Source: Ravibacter sp964562455
GTDB taxonomy: Bacteria; Bacteroidota; Bacteroidia; Cytophagales; Spirosomataceae
Reading direction: 5' to 3'
DNA: 64,000 bases
Assembly: GCA_964562455.1 (NCBI GenBank)
Contig: CAZLTN010000015.1
Coordinates: forward strand, 1-64,000
Part shown: positions 60,626 to 64,000 of the stretch, piece after piece
Numbering within the stretch: position 1 is the first letter of the stretch
Layout: each line of letters begins with the position of its first letter
The notes under the pieces: model-generated
The model's database searches: none
Told to the model about the DNA's origin: nothing
Seen by the model: only the letters and a program-made list of their open reading frames with translations
Made by a program: the position numbers and the translations under genes

Positions 60626-61432
60626 TTAGCTTAATTCTCCTTGCCAAACGAAACAGTTTTTAAAATTATTGTCAATTTCCGGCATATTTTCGAAAATTCC
60701 GTAGACTGACGAACCCGAGCCGCTCATGCTGGCGTATAGCGCTCCTGCTTCATACAGATCCGATTTGATCCTGGCAATGGAGGGGTATTTTGTAAAAATT
60801 GTCTGTTCAAAGTCATTTACCACTGCATTTCTCCATTCCGGAACAGGCCGGGCTAATATCGTTTTCAGGTCGGTTGCCGTTTCAAAAGGTCTTATTCCCG
60901 CATAAGCTTCTGCCGTCGGGACGTGGATACCGGGGTTAACGAGACAAAGAAAACGGCCTTTGAGAGAAAGGGTGATGCCCTCAAACTGATCGCCCTTCCC
61001 GTAGCAGTACATGGGCTTGTTCCGTATAAAGAAAGCGCAGTCACTACCCAGCTTCCGGGCATAATCTTCCATCTGCGTGTCGGAGAGTTTAAGGTGAAAA
61101 GCCTTGTTCAGCAGCTTTATCATAAAAGCGGCGTCTGAAGATCCACCTCCCAACCCGGCTCCGATAGGAATTCCTTTAAGCAGGTAGACGTCCAGGCGGG
61201 GTATTTGAAAATCTGCCGCGAGCAGATCAAAGGCCTTCGAAACGAGGTTTGGCTCATCGTTTGAAATTCCCTGCCCGCTGGTGTAAAAAGAGCCCTTAGC
61301 GGAAGGCATTGCCTCCAGTGCATCGCAAAGCATCACCGGGTAAAAGCAGGACGAAATGTCGTGAAATCCGTCGGGTCGTTTGCGAAGGATGTTAAGGCCT
61401 ATATTTATTTTCGCGTTCGGGAAAGTCAGCAC
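60626..61432 (-). CDS. ispE: 4-diphosphocytidyl-2-C-methyl-D-erythritol kinase
   Basis: A 268-residue GHMP kinase of the non-mevalonate isoprenoid pathway. It phosphorylates the 2-hydroxyl of CDP-methylerythritol. The N-terminal 'AKINIGLNILRKRPDGFHDISS' segment binds the substrate cytidine. 'PIGAGLGGGSSDAAFMIKLLN' is the ATP-binding GHMP motif, and 'YASMSGSGSSVYGIF' is motif 3 near the C-terminus. Length is normal. It lies 42 bp downstream of the M28 peptidase gene and 36 bp upstream of the oxidase III gene on the same strand. Confidence 0.95.
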   Translation of the reverse strand: MLTFPNAKINIGLNILRKRPDGFHDISSCFYPVMLCDALEAMPSAKGSFYTSGQGISNDEPNLVSKAFDLLAADFQIPRLDVYLLKGIPIGAGLGGGSSDAAFMIKLLNKAFHLKLSDTQMEDYARKLGSDCAFFIRNKPMYCYGKGDQFEGITLSLKGRFLCLVNPGIHVPTAEAYAGIRPFETATDLKTILARPVPEWRNAVVNDFEQTIFTKYPSIARIKSDLYEAGALYASMSGSGSSVYGIFENMPEIDNNFKNCFVWQGELS

Positions 61433-61474
61433 GGCTACAAAAAGTGGTAGTTAGGTTAATACTGGCACGACAGG

Positions 61475-62929
61475 TCATTGGTCCCACGCCCAGTCGTTTC
61501 CCAGGATCAGCGCATCTTTCAATCCCTGGCTTATCATAAGATCCCTCGTCTCGTCCGGTAGCAATCTCCTGGCGGGCAGGTTTTTTCCCGACGCCAGCGC
61601 GTAAAGGTACATTGACGTCACGCGCACTGTTTTCTCTATTTCAGCTTTATTGACCAGGTCGAAGTGATCGCAGTCAGCATGATAGCAGGAAAGCGCTTTG
61701 GGAGGCAGAGACCCGGAAAAGGCCAGAACCGGTATCCCGTTCACCATAAAGGGCTGATGATCGCTGTGCAGGCCGGCGGCGTTGTTGATTTTGTTTTTGT
61801 AGGTGGTATCCAGGCGTGCGACGGCCTCTCCGACATTCCTGAAAAAAGCTTCCGTTTCGGGACGGCCGTAGGAGATGATCCCGTCGGGGTTATTCGTCAT
61901 GTCCAGGTTGATCATATAGCCTGTTTGAGCGAGCTCGTTGCGCCGTTTCAGCTCGCGTACGTAATGCCTTGAGCCGAGCAACCCCTGCTCTTCACCCATA
62001 AATAAGACAAACTCGATTGTTTTTTCCGGTTTGATCCTGAGCTTCCGGAAGGTTCTTGCAATATCGAGCACGGCAAAAGAGCCGATGCCGTTATCGATTG
62101 CTCCCGTCGCCAGGTCCCATGAATCCAGGTGGCCTCCTATCACAATTTTTTCCGGGGACTTGCCTTTAAGCGTAGCAATTACGTTCCGGGCAGTTGCCTT
62201 CCTGGAAAAATTGGTCATTTCGATTTCGGCGATCATCGGGCTTTCTGCCTCAGCCCAGGCCCGCAGCTCTTTCCCGCTTGTGTTCGAGATGCATAAAGCA
62301 GGGATCGCGATCAGCCCGCCCGTCACCGATGCCGTACCGGTAAGGAGCACATTACCGGGCGCGCCGTTGATGAAAATAATACCTGCGGCTTCGTAACGGA
62401 TAGCAAGGGCGGTCTTTTGAGAACGGTGGATATTCTGTTTGCCGGGAGCATTGGAAAGGTGAAGATTGGCCAGCACTACTTTTCCCCTGATCCTGTCGCC
62501 TTTCGCTTCAAAATCTTCCGCCAGACCGTTGCCGACGTCTATGATCTCACCTTTTACCTGGGCCGAAACCGGGGAATGGGCCAGCGAAACAGCAGGTACT
62601 TCCCGGTAATTATCGCTGTTGCCGGGAGCTATGCTCAGGATCACAGTATCGCGGGACCACGCTTCCAGCTCGAACGGCTGGTATTTTACATCGCGGAATC
62701 CGTATTCCTTAAACAGGTTGAAAGTATATTCTTCGGCATGTGAGCCGTGATCGGTACCGGTAAGACGGTGCCCGACGGTATTGACCACATCGCGGAGCGA
62801 CTCATAGATCCTGGAATGCTGGGAGACCTCCCTATCTATTTTCCGGAATACCGCTTCATTCGGCTCTTCTCCTGCCATCGACATCGATACGGCAGGGAGA
62901 AGGAAAAGAGAGTATAGTTTTTTTTTCAT
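61475..62929 (-). CDS. M28-family aminopeptidase, exported
   Basis: A 484-residue zinc peptidase with a signal peptide (about residues 1-19, cut after 'SMAGE' region). A PA domain insert covers about 120-235 ('GEIIDVGNGLAEDFEAKGDRIRGKVVL'). The M28 catalytic domain spans about 240-470: 'VIGGHLDSWDLATGAIDNG' gives the first zinc-binding His and the bridging Asp, 'FVLFMGEEQGLLGSRHYV' gives the catalytic Glu pair, 'YMINLDMTNNPDG' gives the next Asp and 'GLHSDHQPFM' the last His ligand. It trims N-terminal residues from peptides in the periplasm or outside the cell. It starts 14 bp after the purM stop. Confidence 0.92.
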   Translation of the reverse strand: MKKKLYSLFLLPAVSMSMAGEEPNEAVFRKIDREVSQHSRIYESLRDVVNTVGHRLTGTDHGSHAEEYTFNLFKEYGFRDVKYQPFELEAWSRDTVILSIAPGNSDNYREVPAVSLAHSPVSAQVKGEIIDVGNGLAEDFEAKGDRIRGKVVLANLHLSNAPGKQNIHRSQKTALAIRYEAAGIIFINGAPGNVLLTGTASVTGGLIAIPALCISNTSGKELRAWAEAESPMIAEIEMTNFSRKATARNVIATLKGKSPEKIVIGGHLDSWDLATGAIDNGIGSFAVLDIARTFRKLRIKPEKTIEFVLFMGEEQGLLGSRHYVRELKRRNELAQTGYMINLDMTNNPDGIISYGRPETEAFFRNVGEAVARLDTTYKNKINNAAGLHSDHQPFMVNGIPVLAFSGSLPPKALSCYHADCDHFDLVNKAEIEKTVRVTSMYLYALASGKNLPARRLLPDETRDLMISQGLKDALILGNDWAWDQ

Positions 62930-62943
62930 TTAAGTGTGGCATT

Positions 62944-64000
62944 TCAATAAACGAAAGTACCATGTTCGCTCACTATTGAAACCTGCTTTTTATGATATGC
63001 TTCTACATGCCCGATGACCCGGGCTTCGATACCAAAAGACCGGGAAAGCGCAACAGCCTTTTCCGCCGTTTTTTCCGGGAGGTATAGTTCAAGCCTGTGC
63101 CCCATGTTGAATACTTTGTACATTTCTTTCCAGTCGGTCTTACTTTCATCCTGGATAAGACGGAAAAGGGGCGGGGTAGGTAACAAATTGTTTTTCACTA
63201 CATGCAGGTTATCAATAAAGTGCAGGATCTTGGTCTGCGCTCCGCCGCTGCAGTGTATCATGCCGTGGATGTCGCCTTTGTGCTCATCCAGGAAAGCTTT
63301 TACAAAAGGGGCATACGTACGGGTAGGAGAGAGTATAAGCTTTCCTGCGTCCAGCGGCGAATCCTTTATAGAGTCGGTTAAGTGCCTGGAGCCGGAATAG
63401 ATCAGGTCCGGATCGATGTCCGGGTCATGGCTTTCGGGATACTTGCTGCCCAGGTAGCCCGCAAGGATATCGTGCCGGGCGGAGGTAAGGCCGTTGCTGC
63501 CCATCCCACCGTTATATTCTTTCTCATAAACAGCCTGCCCGTAGGAAGCCAGCCCTACAATGACGTCGCCGGGCCTTATATTGGCATTGTCGATCACATC
63601 TTCCCTTTTCATGCGGGCAATCACCGTGCTGTTTACCGTGATGGTCCTGACGAGGTCGCCGACGTCAGCGGTTTCGCCGCCTGTGCTGTAGATTTCGATC
63701 CCGTAGCCCCTCAGCATCGCCAGCACTTCTTCCGTACCGTTAATAATCTCTGCAATAACCTCGCCAGGGATTTTATTTTTATTCCGGTCTATAGTAGAAG
63801 AAAGCAGCATAGGGCCTACTGCTCCTACGCACAACAGATCGTCGGTGTTCATTACGATCGCATCCTGGGCAATACCTCTCCATACCGACAGATCGCCGGT
63901 TTCTTTCCAATACAGGTAGGCAAGTGAAGTTTTGGTCCCGGCACCATCGGCGTGCATAATCGTGCAATAGGATGGATCACCTGTGAGCGTATCAGGTACT
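62944..64000 (-). CDS. purM: Phosphoribosylformylglycinamidine cyclo-ligase (5' end outside the window)
   Basis: A partial AIR synthase of 352 visible residues that closes the imidazole ring in purine synthesis using ATP. The frame stays open to the right edge: the codons between 63958 and 64000 read 'VPDTLTGDPSYCTI' before the Met at 63957. The gene therefore continues outside, and that Met is internal. Recognisable parts are 'HADGAGTKTSLAYLYWKETG', 'DAIVMNTDDLLCVGAVGPM', 'IYSTGGETADVGDL', 'GLASYGQAVYE' and 'FNMGHRLELYLPE'. It starts a minus-strand operon with the M28 peptidase, ispE and oxidase III. Confidence 0.94.
   Translation of the reverse strand, partial: VPDTLTGDPSYCTIMHADGAGTKTSLAYLYWKETGDLSVWRGIAQDAIVMNTDDLLCVGAVGPMLLSSTIDRNKNKIPGEVIAEIINGTEEVLAMLRGYGIEIYSTGGETADVGDLVRTITVNSTVIARMKREDVIDNANIRPGDVIVGLASYGQAVYEKEYNGGMGSNGLTSARHDILAGYLGSKYPESHDPDIDPDLIYSGSRHLTDSIKDSPLDAGKLILSPTRTYAPFVKAFLDEHKGDIHGMIHCSGGAQTKILHFIDNLHVVKNNLLPTPPLFRLIQDESKTDWKEMYKVFNMGHRLELYLPEKTAEKAVALSRSFGIEARVIGHVEAYHKKQVSIVSEHGTFVY

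Overview
The window looks like a chromosomal segment of a Bacteroidota bacterium, most likely a Cytophagales relative such as the Dyadobacter/Spirosoma group (inference from gene content; no search was run). Supporting signs are a SusC/SusD pair with FecR and an ECF sigma factor, a GLPGLI protein beside an outer-membrane beta-barrel protein, ThuA, DUF1080 and PD40-OmpA proteins, a single-chain glycyl-tRNA synthetase, and promoters that fit the Bacteroidota TTTG / TAnnTTTG pattern. One run of 100 Ns (18298-18397) marks a scaffold gap inside a repeat array.

Layout. Bases 1-1430 are visibly AT-rich and hold decayed or unrecognised ORFs, a small membrane protein and a DUF6572 protein. This looks like an accessory island that cut into an older operon, because a 3' gene remnant (1490-1645) still shares a TAATG stop/start with the intact ThuA gene. 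From 12928 down to 2550 (minus strand) runs an envelope-glycan-type cluster: an MsbA-like ABC exporter, half of a transketolase, a polytopic GT-C-like protein, an acyltransferase, a GT2 glycosyltransferase, a large exported protein and an AlgJ/AlgX-like SGNH protein. Next come a purple-acid-phosphatase-like enzyme, an ATP-grasp enzyme, leucyl aminopeptidase and ribonucleotide reductase NrdB.

Bases 18056-19407 hold a 78-bp tandem repeat array and an IS200-type transposase bracketed by two near-identical elements of about 148 bp, a REP/RAYT-like arrangement. Beyond a strong terminator are a heme-binding dehydrogenase lipoprotein and a complete sigma/FecR/SusC/SusD locus (29413-22422). After that come a TPR lipoprotein, an rRNA-type methyltransferase, an EVE-domain protein, MenB and an undecaprenyl-phosphate sugar transferase.

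Bases 36201-48427 are mostly plus strand: sugar dehydrogenase, outer-membrane receptor plus GLPGLI protein, OmpA/Pal-like lipoprotein, YggS, citrate synthase, a cupin, GlyRS (minus) and a helix-hairpin-helix protein. A 126-bp MITE-like element follows. The last part is mostly minus-strand operons: AI-2E transporter with YtxH; GT39, glutamine amidotransferase, phosphoribosyltransferase and flavin reductase; PD40-OmpA; DUF1080; and purM, an M28 peptidase, ispE and a heme-copper oxidase subunit III, with purM running off the right edge. No tRNA, rRNA or CRISPR array was seen.
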